Part shown: piece after piece, positions 16,117 through 24,560 of the stretch
Numbering within the stretch: the stretch's first letter is position 1
Layout: each line of letters starts with the position of its first letter
From: a virus
Direction: 5' to 3' (one strand)
DNA length: 54,099 bases
IMG/VR virus record: IMGVR_UViG_3300037502_000458
Coordinates: 1 to 54,099 of that record
Notes under the pieces: model-generated
What the model was told of the DNA's origin: nothing
Seen by the model: only the letters and a program-made list of their open reading frames with translations
Databases searched by the model: none
Made by a program: the position numbers and the translations under genes

Positions 16117-16334
16117 TTGTCAGCCTTGTTGTCCAGTTTGTTGAAGATCTGCTTACAGATGTCCTTCAGTTCATCTATGTCACGGTGATAGTCCTCTTTT
16201 GAAACATAGGTCTTAGGCATCTCCCGAACGTCAGCATCAAGCCTTTCTATGGCTTTGGTGATGTTGTTTAAGACCCAGCCGCCAAAGAAGGCGGCGATCC
16301 CCACCACTACATTGAAGATCGCCTGTGTGTCCAT
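16113..16334 (-). CDS. Single-TM, coiled-coil membrane protein, probably lysis-associated (73 aa)
   Basis: Residues 5-22 (AIFNVVVGIAAFFGGWVLNN) form a hydrophobic N-terminal helix; the rest is an amphipathic, charged helix with YVSKEDYHRDIDELKDICKQ and the C-terminus FNKLDNKADK. This architecture occurs in many phage proteins encoded in lysis cassettes, where it is variously labelled holin-like or inner-membrane spanin-like. The endolysin lies two genes upstream, which supports such a role. Which of these functions applies cannot be told from sequence. Confidence 0.6.
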   Translation of the reverse strand: MDTQAIFNVVVGIAAFFGGWVLNNITKAIERLDADVREMPKTYVSKEDYHRDIDELKDICKQIFNKLDNKADK

Positions 16335-16486
16335 TAATCCCTCGGTTGTTCCGGTTTTGCCGCCTCTTGTGCGACTTGCTGAATCCCGGCAATCAGGTTA
16401 GCCACCTCAACATACGGACGAGATCCGAGGTACTGAAGGATAGCGTTTACCAATTGAACCGGAACGTTGATAGCTTCTTTGTCCAT
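16334..16486 (-). CDS. Small hypothetical protein in lysis region (50 aa)
   Basis: The ATG at 16486 has a clear TAGGAG seven bases upstream and the frame runs 50 codons to TAA, which overlaps the next start by one base (TAATG). The protein, MDKEAINVPVQLVNAILQYL and on to PEQPRD, is a short amphipathic helix. Its ribosome site, exact fit between genes and codon use argue that it is real. No family recognised; antiholin or endolysin accessory are possibilities only. Confidence 0.65.
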   Translation of the reverse strand: MDKEAINVPVQLVNAILQYLGSRPYVEVANLIAGIQQVAQEAAKPEQPRD

Positions 16487-16504
16487 GTGTATCTCCTAGG
16501 GTTG

Positions 16505-16520
16505 CAAAGCAAATGCTTTG
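16505..16520 (-). terminator. Perfect 7-bp hairpin in 56-base gap after the endolysin gene
   Basis: CAAAGCA and TGCTTTG face each other across two bases, directly upstream of the ribosome site of the 50-residue gene. There is no U-tract, so a true terminator is doubtful; an mRNA-stabilising or translation-control hairpin is equally possible. Confidence 0.35.
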
Positions 16521-16542
16521 TACTGCTATTTTGCCTTTGTTG

Positions 16543-17082
16543 TTAAACCCGAGCAAGGCTAGTAGCTAGCGTAGCAACCTCGTTTACTCGTCTTGTCCAA
16601 CCATTCTTGTAGGTCTCCCAGTTCTTCAGAGACTCCATGTACTCCAGCCTTTCTTTACTGAAAGTCTTGATCAGATCATCTTGATCCGCCGCCCTTACAG
16701 CAGCCAAAGTCTTAGGGCCTATAGCACCGTCAGGAGTGGTTCCTACAGCCTTCTGGAGCGTCATAGCAGCCCTTCCGGGGCCTGAGTTGACCCCCATGTC
16801 AAAGACCATGTAATCAATCCCATAAGGAAGGTCATCGCCCTTGATGCTGGCCCAATATTCCTTCCTGTAGAAAGGCTCCACAATCTCTCGGGTCAAAGCC
16901 TTCATGTCTTCATGGGTGACTTTGTGGCCTACATAAGCCTCCCAAGCCTTTTGAGTTACACCTAAATTCGTACACCCCGGACGACCGTCAGGAAGATGAT
17001 TGCCGGGATCACGGGGGTCATCCGTGAAGCCCCCTTCATGCTCCATCAACTGATCGTAGGCTCTAGACCAAGTGTCTTTCAT
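16543..17082 (-). CDS. Endolysin, GH108 lysozyme-like muramidase (179 aa)
   Basis: N-terminal catalytic domain with the EGGFTDDPRDPGN motif (Glu16 the expected general acid) and TNLGVTQKAWEAY, diagnostic of glycoside hydrolase family 108, which cuts the glycan strand of peptidoglycan. The second half (VNSGPGRAAMTLQKAVG, then DGAIGPKTLAAVRAAD) matches the C-terminal peptidoglycan-binding part of the family. Full length for the family. No signal peptide, so export needs the holin encoded directly upstream. Four-base overlap with that gene. Confidence 0.92.
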   Translation of the reverse strand: MKDTWSRAYDQLMEHEGGFTDDPRDPGNHLPDGRPGCTNLGVTQKAWEAYVGHKVTHEDMKALTREIVEPFYRKEYWASIKGDDLPYGIDYMVFDMGVNSGPGRAAMTLQKAVGTTPDGAIGPKTLAAVRAADQDDLIKTFSKERLEYMESLKNWETYKNGWTRRVNEVATLATSLARV

Positions 17083-17564
17083 TTCTTAGCCTCAATCACT
17101 TCTTGTTTGGCTTTAGATCCTGCACTGGAACCTAGAAAGAAATTCAGGATCGTAGCTACTACAGTCCCTAATAAGAAGCCAAGAATCGTATCGGCAAACC
17201 TGACGTTGGTTTCTGGGATGTTTGTAAAGGTAATGAGGAAGATGTACACCACTGCCATGATGGACCAAAATGTTGCTAGGTACATCACGAACCGCTTAGA
17301 GAACTTGTCTTCCTGATTTAGCGCGGCAACCTGCATCGCCCGGGCATCAGCAGTATTCTTATTAGCTTGCTCCACCATGAACTCTTCATGCTTCATGGCA
17401 GATTCACGCAGAGCCTTAATGTCTGTCTCGGACATATCAGGCTTTAGCTCAATCCCCGTCTTCTCCTGAACGTAATCTAAGCCCTTATCTACAACCGCCT
17501 GAGCTACTTTAGGCAGGTTGTTTTGTATAAGCGTAGAAACGATTCCTGCAACGATAGGAAGCAT
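17079..17564 (-). CDS. Holin, gene-transfer-agent 3TM-like family (161 aa)
   Basis: An N-terminal hydrophobic helix (LPIVAGIVSTLIQNNLPKVA), a long charged helix (about 45-100), then two membrane helices (FVMYLATFWSIMAVVYIFLI and ADTILGFLLGTVVATILNFF) ending in a short Lys-rich tail with GSSAGSKAKQE. This is the pattern of the GTA-type three-TM holins. It should form inner-membrane holes that release the GH108 enzyme. Immediately followed by the endolysin with an ATGA-type overlap. Confidence 0.75.
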   Translation of the reverse strand: MLPIVAGIVSTLIQNNLPKVAQAVVDKGLDYVQEKTGIELKPDMSETDIKALRESAMKHEEFMVEQANKNTADARAMQVAALNQEDKFSKRFVMYLATFWSIMAVVYIFLITFTNIPETNVRFADTILGFLLGTVVATILNFFLGSSAGSKAKQEVIEAKK

Positions 17565-18014
17565 TCATTTCTCCGTCGTGATTACGTCTTCGCCCTTGGT
17601 GACTGTCACTCTTCCTTCTGTGACATCTACCTTCATCGGCGGCTCTTTCCGGTCGAGTTTGTCCAACCGCTCAATGAGAGACTTGATCACCTCAAACTCC
17701 GGCCTCTCCTGCTTTGGATTAGCCCCGGCGATACCGTTTAGCATGGCTATAAGAGCTGTTAAGGCAGCCGAGACTAGACCGATGACAGCGGCGATCTTGG
17801 ACTCTTCTAACAAGAGGCTAGCCCCCACCCCGACCACAACGATCAGGGTAATGTAGAAGAGTCCATGCTTGCCAATCGCTTTCCCGGCGACTTCCTTAGC
17901 CGCAGACTCTGCTTCCAGCCGTTGTAACTCGGCCTTGGCTTGAGCCTTCAGCATACGGATTTCGTGCCTCACCGGGATATTTCCGCGAGCGTAAGCATCA
18001 GCGTCATCAGCCAT
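17565..18014 (-). CDS. Second holin-like membrane protein with coiled-coil tail (149 aa)
   Basis: A charged helical N-terminus (ARGNIPVRHEIRMLKAQAKA) precedes two adjacent membrane helices (GLFYITLIVVVGVGASLLLE and IAAVIGLVSAALTALIAMLN), then a hydrophilic C-terminus with VIKSLIERLDKLDRKEPPMK and a beta strand. Two-TM topology next to a holin suggests a class II holin or antiholin. The start could be GTG 18023 or ATG 18014 (just after the upstream stop); neither has a strong ribosome site. Abuts the holin gene. Confidence 0.6.
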   Translation of the reverse strand: MADDADAYARGNIPVRHEIRMLKAQAKAELQRLEAESAAKEVAGKAIGKHGLFYITLIVVVGVGASLLLEESKIAAVIGLVSAALTALIAMLNGIAGANPKQERPEFEVIKSLIERLDKLDRKEPPMKVDVTEGRVTVTKGEDVITTEK

Positions 18015-18015
18015 A

Positions 18016-18342
18016 TTAGGCACTTACCCACGGCGGTGCGAGTGAAACCGTTACAGGGTGCTTTTGGAGTTCCAGTTGGGCTTCAACTGCGGCTTCCGTG
18101 GCCGCACGATCAACTCCGTTCGCCCAGATCCATCCCAACACTTCGTTCTGCGTTAACTGATCAAACGGGACAAAGCTAGCCGGGTTCGGGCCGGGAACCG
18201 AGCAGGTGGAGTAGACAGAGGCAGAGTAGGTCTTGTCACCATCTACTTCGGTCTTGGAAACGCGCCAGTGGCATTGATAGACCACATCGCTCAATCCATC
18301 TTCTTGGACTTTGCAATCTAAGTTGGTTACTCGCCAATCCAT
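18016..18342 (-). CDS. Conserved phage protein, DUF7936-like (108 aa)
   Basis: Pattern MDWRVTNLDCKVQEDGLSDV, VYQCHWRVSKTE, SVYSTC, FVPFDQLTQNEVLGWIW and a C-terminal helix with EAAVEAQLELQKHP. This is a small two-part family very common directly after phage tail-fibre genes. The domain name is from memory. Beta-rich N-terminal part followed by helix suggests a small virion or fibre-assembly protein. Two bases separate it from the fibre gene. Confidence 0.65.
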   Translation of the reverse strand: MDWRVTNLDCKVQEDGLSDVVYQCHWRVSKTEVDGDKTYSASVYSTCSVPGPNPASFVPFDQLTQNEVLGWIWANGVDRAATEAAVEAQLELQKHPVTVSLAPPWVSA

Positions 18343-18344
18343 GA

Positions 18345-21300
18345 TTAAGCTCCTTTTGATTCAAGTACGGCGATTTTCGCCTCTAGGGTTTCAATACGGG
18401 CCATTGCTTCTTGCAGGGCGACAGCGGCTTTCATCAGCAGCACAGAGGTTTTGACTGACTTCGTGGTCGTGCCAAGGTCGTTGCCTTCAGCGTCGCGGTC
18501 TTGATGTTCATCTACCAGACCGGGAGAGGTAAGCTCGACTTCCTGCGCCACCACACCCAACTGGACAAGACCAGATGGATCGTCTTTCATCTTGAACTTG
18601 CGGAAGCGCAGAGCCTTGATGTCTGACCATTGTGAACCTGCGTCCACAATATCGGTTTTCATCTTAGCGTCAGAAATTGTTCCGTAAGAGCCGTTGGTGT
18701 TGGTTACATTACCAGAGTCGGCCACTAAGAAACGAGCCGCTCCGCCACCAATGTTGTAATACTGAATTGCGTTAAATGTTCCGTTTGTAGTGTTTCTTGA
18801 AACGTAAATTGACAATGCTGAGCTTGTATAAGAAGCATTAGTCGCTTGAACAATTACCGCATCGTTATTGGATGTGTTTTTAAGTTCGTGATATGCGCCT
18901 GTGCTGTTGTTATAACTCCCATCATCACTCGCCTTAAAGTACCCACCGCTGGTGATACGGGCGCGTTCGGTGCCGTCTTTCGTCCAAATCAAATTTCCGG
19001 ACGAGTCTACAGAGTTGTAGTAAGTAGCAACACTTGTGTACCGCAATCCGAGTTGGTTGCCAGAAGCATTTTCAAGAATTGCTCTTGCTCCGACCGCGTT
19101 ACTCGTTCCGCCAACCAACAAATTCCCATCGCTGGTGATACGGGCGCGTTCGGCATTCCCCCCTGCGGCAAAAATCAATGCTGATTCAGCACGAATACCA
19201 AAATTTCCTGCTCCCGCGCCGGTAACGATTCCTGCGCCATTCCCTATATAGCCTGAAACTGTTGTGGTGTTGTAATAGTAAGTTGTAAATAGAGACACGC
19301 TGTCAGTTGCAACGAATCGTGCGGGTTCATTTGTCGCTTTTACATGCAATCGCGCACCGGGGTTTGTTTCCCCCACCCCCAAATTCCCACTAGCATCCAG
19401 CGTCATGCTGTCTGCAAAGCCGTAGTTTCGCGCTTGGAAAATTAAGTTGGCAGTGTTGTTATCTGCGTTCAGTCGGCTGACAATTCTTGAGCCTGAGTAA
19501 CCGCCGCTTGAGTTGGTAATCTGAAACTGCAACCCTGCGCCGTAAGACGATGCGTATGCGCCAGTAGTGGTTACGCCAACTGTTACAACATTTTGGTCGC
19601 CAGTGTTAGTTGCGCCAGTGTTATATATCAGACCGCTTTGTCCAACAACATCAAGTCTTCTCGCTGGCGAAGTCGTCCCAATCCCGAGGTTGCCAGCGAT
19701 GTAGTTGTTCGCGCCGCCTTTAATGTATATGCCCCAGTTGGCGTTTGTCGTGGGACTGTTGATTCCGTAGAAGCTGTAAATGTCGTCAACATAGATGCCG
19801 TATTTTGTCAGCGCATAGGTATTGCCTGTTGCGTTTGTGCCGTCAAATGGCGCGGCAACGTAAAGTCCGTAACCAATTTGATTGCTACCACTGTTGGATG
19901 TCTTGTCAATAATTCTGAGGCCAAAACCTCCACCACCCCAGACGCCACCATTGGTGTTTGCTCCAACAGTAATAGTTGCGACAGATGAGTCATTTGGGTC
20001 GTTGGGGATAGATGCCACAAGAGCACCGACCGTTGGAGTGCCAACTGCTGAAAGTTTTGCAGTAGGCGCATTCGTCCCAATCCCAACATTCCCCGCAGAA
20101 GTCGTCACCAGCGTATCTACAGGCGTAGAGCCGTTAAAACTGATTGCCTGTGTAGATCCTGCTGTACCAGCACCTACTATGTTTAGTGTGCCGGTAGAGG
20201 TGATACGGGCGCGTTCAACAACACCCGTAGCTTGTGCGTTTGTTCCAAATGCTAAATAGCCGTCATAGTTTCCGGCTGTGCCGTTTGCTTTGCGGCCAAC
20301 AATTGAAGCATACTGGGCAATTTGCGTACTGTTGTAAAAGCCTCCTAGACTAATACCACCACCCAAGTCAATCGCCGCAGATGTGTCTGTGCTAAATGCT
20401 TGTATGGTTTGGTAGTTGCCCATAGTCGTACTTGCGGCACGGGCATCAATTCTTGATAAAGCACTAGTCGTCCCCACCCCCAAATTCCCACTAGCATCCA
20501 GCGTCATCGCCGACGCCGGAGCGCTACCACTAAACTGCACCGCATCCGTGCTGCCAGCAGTTCCTGCGCCCTTTACTCGGAATGTGCCATCGGAGGAGAT
20601 GCGGGCGCGTTCGGCGTTATTAGTACCAAAAATTAACGGATGATTAGTGGGTGTATAAATCCAACCAGTTGTAGCATCTGCATACATTTCAACTGCCGCC
20701 GCACCAGTTGCCACAACTCTAGAATTTGCAGTTCCAGAACCTTCTACTTGCAGTTTGGTTGAAGGCGAACTCGTCCCAATCCCAACCCGATCCGTAGATG
20801 CATCCGCAAAGATCAAGTTTGCGTCCGTATCGCCTTCAACTCGGAAGTCAACATTCGCCCCGTTTTCGTTGAATACAGCACCGCCGTTCGCAGTCAGGGC
20901 CGTAGAAATCGTAACCGCCCCGGTAGAGTCCGTCAGGACAATAGCGGCCGTACCATCCTTGGCCTTGATGTTCGTGACTTCTAGGTTTGTCAGATCAAGC
21001 GTTGTGACGTTAACGGTTCCATTGAAGGTTGTGGTCGTTCCGTTGCTAGATCCAATCGTGATTGTCGTTGTAGAACCGCTTACTCCACCTGTGCCGATGT
21101 TGATCGTCTTGGTGGTGGCGTTCTCCGTCGCACCTGAACCGATGTTTAGGGTATGAGCCTTCGTTGATTGGTCGAGGGTGATATTTCCAGTCTGAGAAGC
21201 TCCACCTACGGTAAAGGTTCCCGAGGTCTGAGACGTTCCCAGAGCAATGTTTTGGGTCGTAGCCGAGAACGTTACAGCATCAGAAGCCGTCAGAGTCGTT

Positions 21301-21911
21301 ATCGATAGACCAGAACTCCATTGCGGAGCCGATCCGGTAGAGGTAACAACTTGATTCGCCGTTCCGATGGACAGGAACGTCGTTGCTCCTGCTCCAGACT
21401 GATAAGGAACAGATCCAGCAGCACCACCAGCAAGATTCGTTGCAGTATTAACAGAGATCGCACTGGGAGCCGCCCACCCCGGAATACTTCCGTTGGACGT
21501 AAGAATATAAGTATTCAGTCCAATACCTAGTTTCGCCAGAGTATTGGAACCACTAGCGTAAAGAAGATCGCCGGTCGTCCACGAACTCTGTGCTGTACCA
21601 CCGAATGTGGCACCCAGAGCATTCGTCAGATTCAGCGTATTAATGGTTGCAGTGGTTCCGTTGAACGTAAAGTTCGCAGAACCTGCAAGAACACCTGCGT
21701 TGTTATATTGAACCTGCGTCGTAGAACCACCAATGGTTCCCGTTGCTTTGGTCGCTATGACCTGTACCGTTCCAGTGTTGTCCTTATAGAACAACTTGCC
21801 ATCAGTAATGTTGATAGCAAGCTCACCATCTAACAAATTGGTATTGACTGGAACCGCAGTCGTGGTAGTCGAATGGTAGAGCTGTATAGGAGTTGCGTTG
21901 GTCGCGGCCAT
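18345..21911 (-). CDS. Tail fibre/spike with C-terminal S74 intramolecular chaperone (1188 aa)
   Basis: N-terminal region with GELAINITDGKLFYKDNTG, a frequent virion-anchoring start of fibres. The shaft carries repeated GNLGIGTTSPxxRL-type and AERARITSDG-type beta modules. From Ser1080 (SDAKMKTDI) to the end is the peptidase S74 domain: Ser1080 is the expected auto-cleavage residue, followed by LGVVAQEVE and a long C-terminal coiled coil (EAMARIETLEAKIAVLESKG) that trimerises the chain. Such domains fold trimeric fibres and are released by self-cleavage. It should carry receptor binding. Large repeats at DNA level favour recombination and variation. Confidence 0.85.
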   Translation of the reverse strand: MAATNATPIQLYHSTTTTAVPVNTNLLDGELAINITDGKLFYKDNTGTVQVIATKATGTIGGSTTQVQYNNAGVLAGSANFTFNGTTATINTLNLTNALGATFGGTAQSSWTTGDLLYASGSNTLAKLGIGLNTYILTSNGSIPGWAAPSAISVNTATNLAGGAAGSVPYQSGAGATTFLSIGTANQVVTSTGSAPQWSSGLSITTLTASDAVTFSATTQNIALGTSQTSGTFTVGGASQTGNITLDQSTKAHTLNIGSGATENATTKTINIGTGGVSGSTTTITIGSSNGTTTTFNGTVNVTTLDLTNLEVTNIKAKDGTAAIVLTDSTGAVTISTALTANGGAVFNENGANVDFRVEGDTDANLIFADASTDRVGIGTSSPSTKLQVEGSGTANSRVVATGAAAVEMYADATTGWIYTPTNHPLIFGTNNAERARISSDGTFRVKGAGTAGSTDAVQFSGSAPASAMTLDASGNLGVGTTSALSRIDARAASTTMGNYQTIQAFSTDTSAAIDLGGGISLGGFYNSTQIAQYASIVGRKANGTAGNYDGYLAFGTNAQATGVVERARITSTGTLNIVGAGTAGSTQAISFNGSTPVDTLVTTSAGNVGIGTNAPTAKLSAVGTPTVGALVASIPNDPNDSSVATITVGANTNGGVWGGGGFGLRIIDKTSNSGSNQIGYGLYVAAPFDGTNATGNTYALTKYGIYVDDIYSFYGINSPTTNANWGIYIKGGANNYIAGNLGIGTTSPARRLDVVGQSGLIYNTGATNTGDQNVVTVGVTTTGAYASSYGAGLQFQITNSSGGYSGSRIVSRLNADNNTANLIFQARNYGFADSMTLDASGNLGVGETNPGARLHVKATNEPARFVATDSVSLFTTYYYNTTTVSGYIGNGAGIVTGAGAGNFGIRAESALIFAAGGNAERARITSDGNLLVGGTSNAVGARAILENASGNQLGLRYTSVATYYNSVDSSGNLIWTKDGTERARITSGGYFKASDDGSYNNSTGAYHELKNTSNNDAVIVQATNASYTSSALSIYVSRNTTNGTFNAIQYYNIGGGAARFLVADSGNVTNTNGSYGTISDAKMKTDIVDAGSQWSDIKALRFRKFKMKDDPSGLVQLGVVAQEVELTSPGLVDEHQDRDAEGNDLGTTTKSVKTSVLLMKAAVALQEAMARIETLEAKIAVLESKGA
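19371..19406. repeat. 36-bp direct repeat, copy 1, in S74 fibre gene
   Basis: Identical over 36 bases to 20472-20507. It encodes the glycine-rich beta turn ahead of a VGxTxP-type shaft module. Exact identity at wobble positions over 36 bases points to recent duplication or gene conversion inside the fibre shaft. Confidence 0.75.
20472..20507. repeat. 36-bp direct repeat, copy 2, in S74 fibre gene
   Basis: Same 36 bases as 19371-19406, 1.1 kb away. Unequal recombination between the two would remove or add about 367 residues of shaft in frame (1101 bp is divisible by three). Confidence 0.75.
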
Positions 21912-21920
21912 GTTTCTTCC

Positions 21921-24215
21921 TTAGAACGTTCCGCCAGAGATTCCACCCCACTCAGGAATGGTCGCACCGGCTTTCAAAACGTACCCTTGTTGTCCCTTTG
22001 TTAACTTGCTCAATGCTGTTGTCGTTGAGGCATACAAAATGTCCCCAACAGCATAACTGGTCTGCCCTGTGCCCCCGGTTATAGCAGTTACCGGGCTTGT
22101 CAGACTGAACTGCGTCCCTGAGAGCGTCAAACCAGTCCCAGCAGAATAAACCTGAGAAGATGAAAACTGTGTAAACGTTAAGTTAGTTGTGCCGATGATC
22201 AAGGGATTTGCGGTCGTTAAGACATACGACTCGCCTGCACCTGTACTTCCTTCTTGAACAAAGAAGTAATCCCCCTGACCCAAGCCTGTAGTGCTGTCAG
22301 GTCTAAAGGTGTCTGTATCCGTTGATCTCGTCAAAACCCAGTTTGTACCACCCGGATCCGGCGTTCCTACCGTCGTAACTGTATAAACACCATTCTCATA
22401 AGCGTTCGTCTGGTTATATACCAAGACTCTGTTAGTGACAGAAAGATTTACTCCATCAATCTGTAACGCCGCTTTAGTGCCTGCATTCGTTAGCGTCGCA
22501 CCAACACCTGCGTTTACCGTTCCTGAAATCGTCAACCCCGTACCGTCGGTCAGGGTCGTGATCTCTGGGCCGTTGTAGCTCAAGGAAAGAGTAACTTGAT
22601 TACCGGCAGGAACTGAGAACACATAGTACGCAGTGCCTGATGTAATCCCATTAGCAGTGGATGTAAAGACGATCTGGTCATTTACAGACAGACTCGGAGA
22701 CGTACTGAAGGTCAGGGTTTTATTACCGCTGATCGTTGTTACCGTTACCCCCGTTCCTCCGGGGGTATAGGTGGCATTCAAAGCAGTTGGAGTTTCTACT
22801 CTTACAGGAGTATGAATGTCAATCCCTGTAGATACAGCGTCGTCTACATACTGCTTTGTGGCTAACTGTAACGCACTTGTAGGAGGCTGAGTAACCGCTA
22901 CCGAGGTCAACCCACCCAACGTTAGAGAACTTGCCCCCAGAGAGATTGATGTCGTCCCAATCGTGACCGCACTGTTCTGAAGGGATGAATTCGGGATGTT
23001 GGACAAAGATAGAGCGTTAGAGCTTCCCAGAGCTACAGAAGCCGATCCCGAGATGCCACCAGAATAAGTAAACGAAATGGAAGAGTTCGTCAGCGAACCA
23101 TTCCCGATGTTTGACAACGTATTCGTTGAGCCACTAATTGACTTGTTAGTCAGTGTTTGTGACCCAGTAAGCGTAGCTACAGTCGAATCTATAGCTATCG
23201 TGACAGGGCTGGATCCGTTGTAACTTGTCCCCGATAATCCCGTTCCAATCGTTAGCGCATTCGGGTTGACAGCCGTTACCGTTACTGACCCGCCAAGGCT
23301 TACAGACAACCCGTTGATCGTAATCGAACTATTAGTGAGGCTTGCGTTAGCAATGTTTGACAGTGTGTTGTTAGAACCGCTGATAGTCTTGTTCGTAAGA
23401 ATCTGAGAACCCGTCAGCGTTACTACCGTCGAATCTATAGAGATAGTCCCTGTTGTAGTAATAGGCCCACCAGTAAGCCCCGTGCCCGTATTTATTAGGG
23501 TTACCGCGCCAAGAGGAAGGCTAGACCACGAACCATCTTCATAAACCTCAAAAGCGTTCAGATCGGTGTTGTACCTCAACCAACCGTCTTGTCCTGCCGG
23601 TCGTTGTGCTGTTGTTCCTTGCGGAACCCTAATACCAGCATTTCCGGGGATTACAGGGTTGTTAGCTATCGCAAAAACAGGATCTGCTAAACCTGTAGGA
23701 TTCGTAATCGTAATCTGATCGGTCGTGCCGTATAACGTCCTTGCGTTAACAGAACCCCCGCCAATTGAGAGCATCCCTGTAGAAGCAAGATTAGCAAGAC
23801 TTAAAACAGTCCCAGTCAGCTCTAACAACGGATTCCCAGCGACACCGTTTCCGTTCGTTATGTTTAAGCCAGAACCTACCGTGAACGTTCTCGCAACTAC
23901 GGTGCTGGAATCCGTCTTAGCAATAATGCCCGTCAGAGCGACTTCCAGACTCCCAGAGGCTCCGTTTAGGGTCAGTCTGTAATACGACTGCGCTCCGTTG
24001 TCCTGAAGCCCTAGACCTGTTCCTGTTGATAGATACCTGCTCTGAGGAAGGGTAGGTTCCTGAACAATCGTCAGAAAGGTCTGCTGAAGATTCGGGGCGT
24101 TAGCTATCGCTCCCGTGGTGGTTTGCCGAGTCTGCCCACCTTGGACAATTGCTACCGATTCCGTCCCGTTTAATGGCGTAGCCTGCGGGAGTTGTGTAAT
24201 CGTGACATTCGGCAT
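21921..24215 (-). CDS. Tail fibre protein with LTNKTISG repeats (764 aa)
   Basis: N-terminus MPNVTITQLPQATPLNGTES plus VAIVQGGQTRQTTTGAI is a typical fibre attachment segment. The shaft has several copies of SQILTNKTISGSNNTLSNI and of a GTGLSG/GTGLTGG beta-turn; the same repeats are common in phage fibres from aquatic metagenomes. After residue about 470 comes a more complex beta domain (DDAVSTGIDIHTPVRVETPT, then GVYTVTTVGTPDPGGTNWVL), known from other fibres and probably a knob. C-terminus ends TKGQQGYVLKAGATIPEWGG. Separated from the S74 fibre by nine bases, so both may sit in one fibre complex. Confidence 0.75.
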   Translation of the reverse strand: MPNVTITQLPQATPLNGTESVAIVQGGQTRQTTTGAIANAPNLQQTFLTIVQEPTLPQSRYLSTGTGLGLQDNGAQSYYRLTLNGASGSLEVALTGIIAKTDSSTVVARTFTVGSGLNITNGNGVAGNPLLELTGTVLSLANLASTGMLSIGGGSVNARTLYGTTDQITITNPTGLADPVFAIANNPVIPGNAGIRVPQGTTAQRPAGQDGWLRYNTDLNAFEVYEDGSWSSLPLGAVTLINTGTGLTGGPITTTGTISIDSTVVTLTGSQILTNKTISGSNNTLSNIANASLTNSSITINGLSVSLGGSVTVTAVNPNALTIGTGLSGTSYNGSSPVTIAIDSTVATLTGSQTLTNKSISGSTNTLSNIGNGSLTNSSISFTYSGGISGSASVALGSSNALSLSNIPNSSLQNSAVTIGTTSISLGASSLTLGGLTSVAVTQPPTSALQLATKQYVDDAVSTGIDIHTPVRVETPTALNATYTPGGTGVTVTTISGNKTLTFSTSPSLSVNDQIVFTSTANGITSGTAYYVFSVPAGNQVTLSLSYNGPEITTLTDGTGLTISGTVNAGVGATLTNAGTKAALQIDGVNLSVTNRVLVYNQTNAYENGVYTVTTVGTPDPGGTNWVLTRSTDTDTFRPDSTTGLGQGDYFFVQEGSTGAGESYVLTTANPLIIGTTNLTFTQFSSSQVYSAGTGLTLSGTQFSLTSPVTAITGGTGQTSYAVGDILYASTTTALSKLTKGQQGYVLKAGATIPEWGGISGGTF

Positions 24216-24216
24216 T

Positions 24217-24558
24217 TTATGGCTGCGTGTTCAAACCATCGACGTTACCATCATCCTCGGGGGTCTGAGAACCTTCTTGTGTGGAGATCACATATCCTCC
24301 ATACCCCGTGGTGATTAGATTGTTCGGATCCACCGCTACACTGACATCCGGTCTTGGGAACCTAATCGTGATCCTCTCAGTCTTTCTAGCGGGAAGTCTG
24401 TAAGGATCAAAATCATCTGCACACCCCTGATCACATACCTGCAAACCCGGAAAGTTCGGGTCTGGTCTCATCACCGCGTGGGGTCTCTTGGCCTTGCAAC
24501 GATCACAAATTGCGATTGCAATGTCAGAGTACCCAAGCGTGTCAAGAAACTTAGGCAT
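24217..24558 (-). CDS. Zinc-ribbon virion-region protein (113 aa)
   Basis: Cys-x2-Cys (ICDRCKAKRP) and Cys-x3-Cys (VCDQGCADDFDPYRLPARK) pairs form a treble-clef-like zinc site in residues 17-53. The rest is a short beta strand (ITIRFPRPDVSVAV) and a flexible tail rich in Gly, Gln and Asp. Proteins of this form, often with the same DPYRLPARK segment, are usual between adaptor and fibre genes of podovirus-like phages. Function unknown; small connector or assembly protein is likely. Confidence 0.65.
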   Translation of the reverse strand: MPKFLDTLGYSDIAIAICDRCKAKRPHAVMRPDPNFPGLQVCDQGCADDFDPYRLPARKTERITIRFPRPDVSVAVDPNNLITTGYGGYVISTQEGSQTPEDDGNVDGLNTQP

Positions 24559-24560
24559 GG

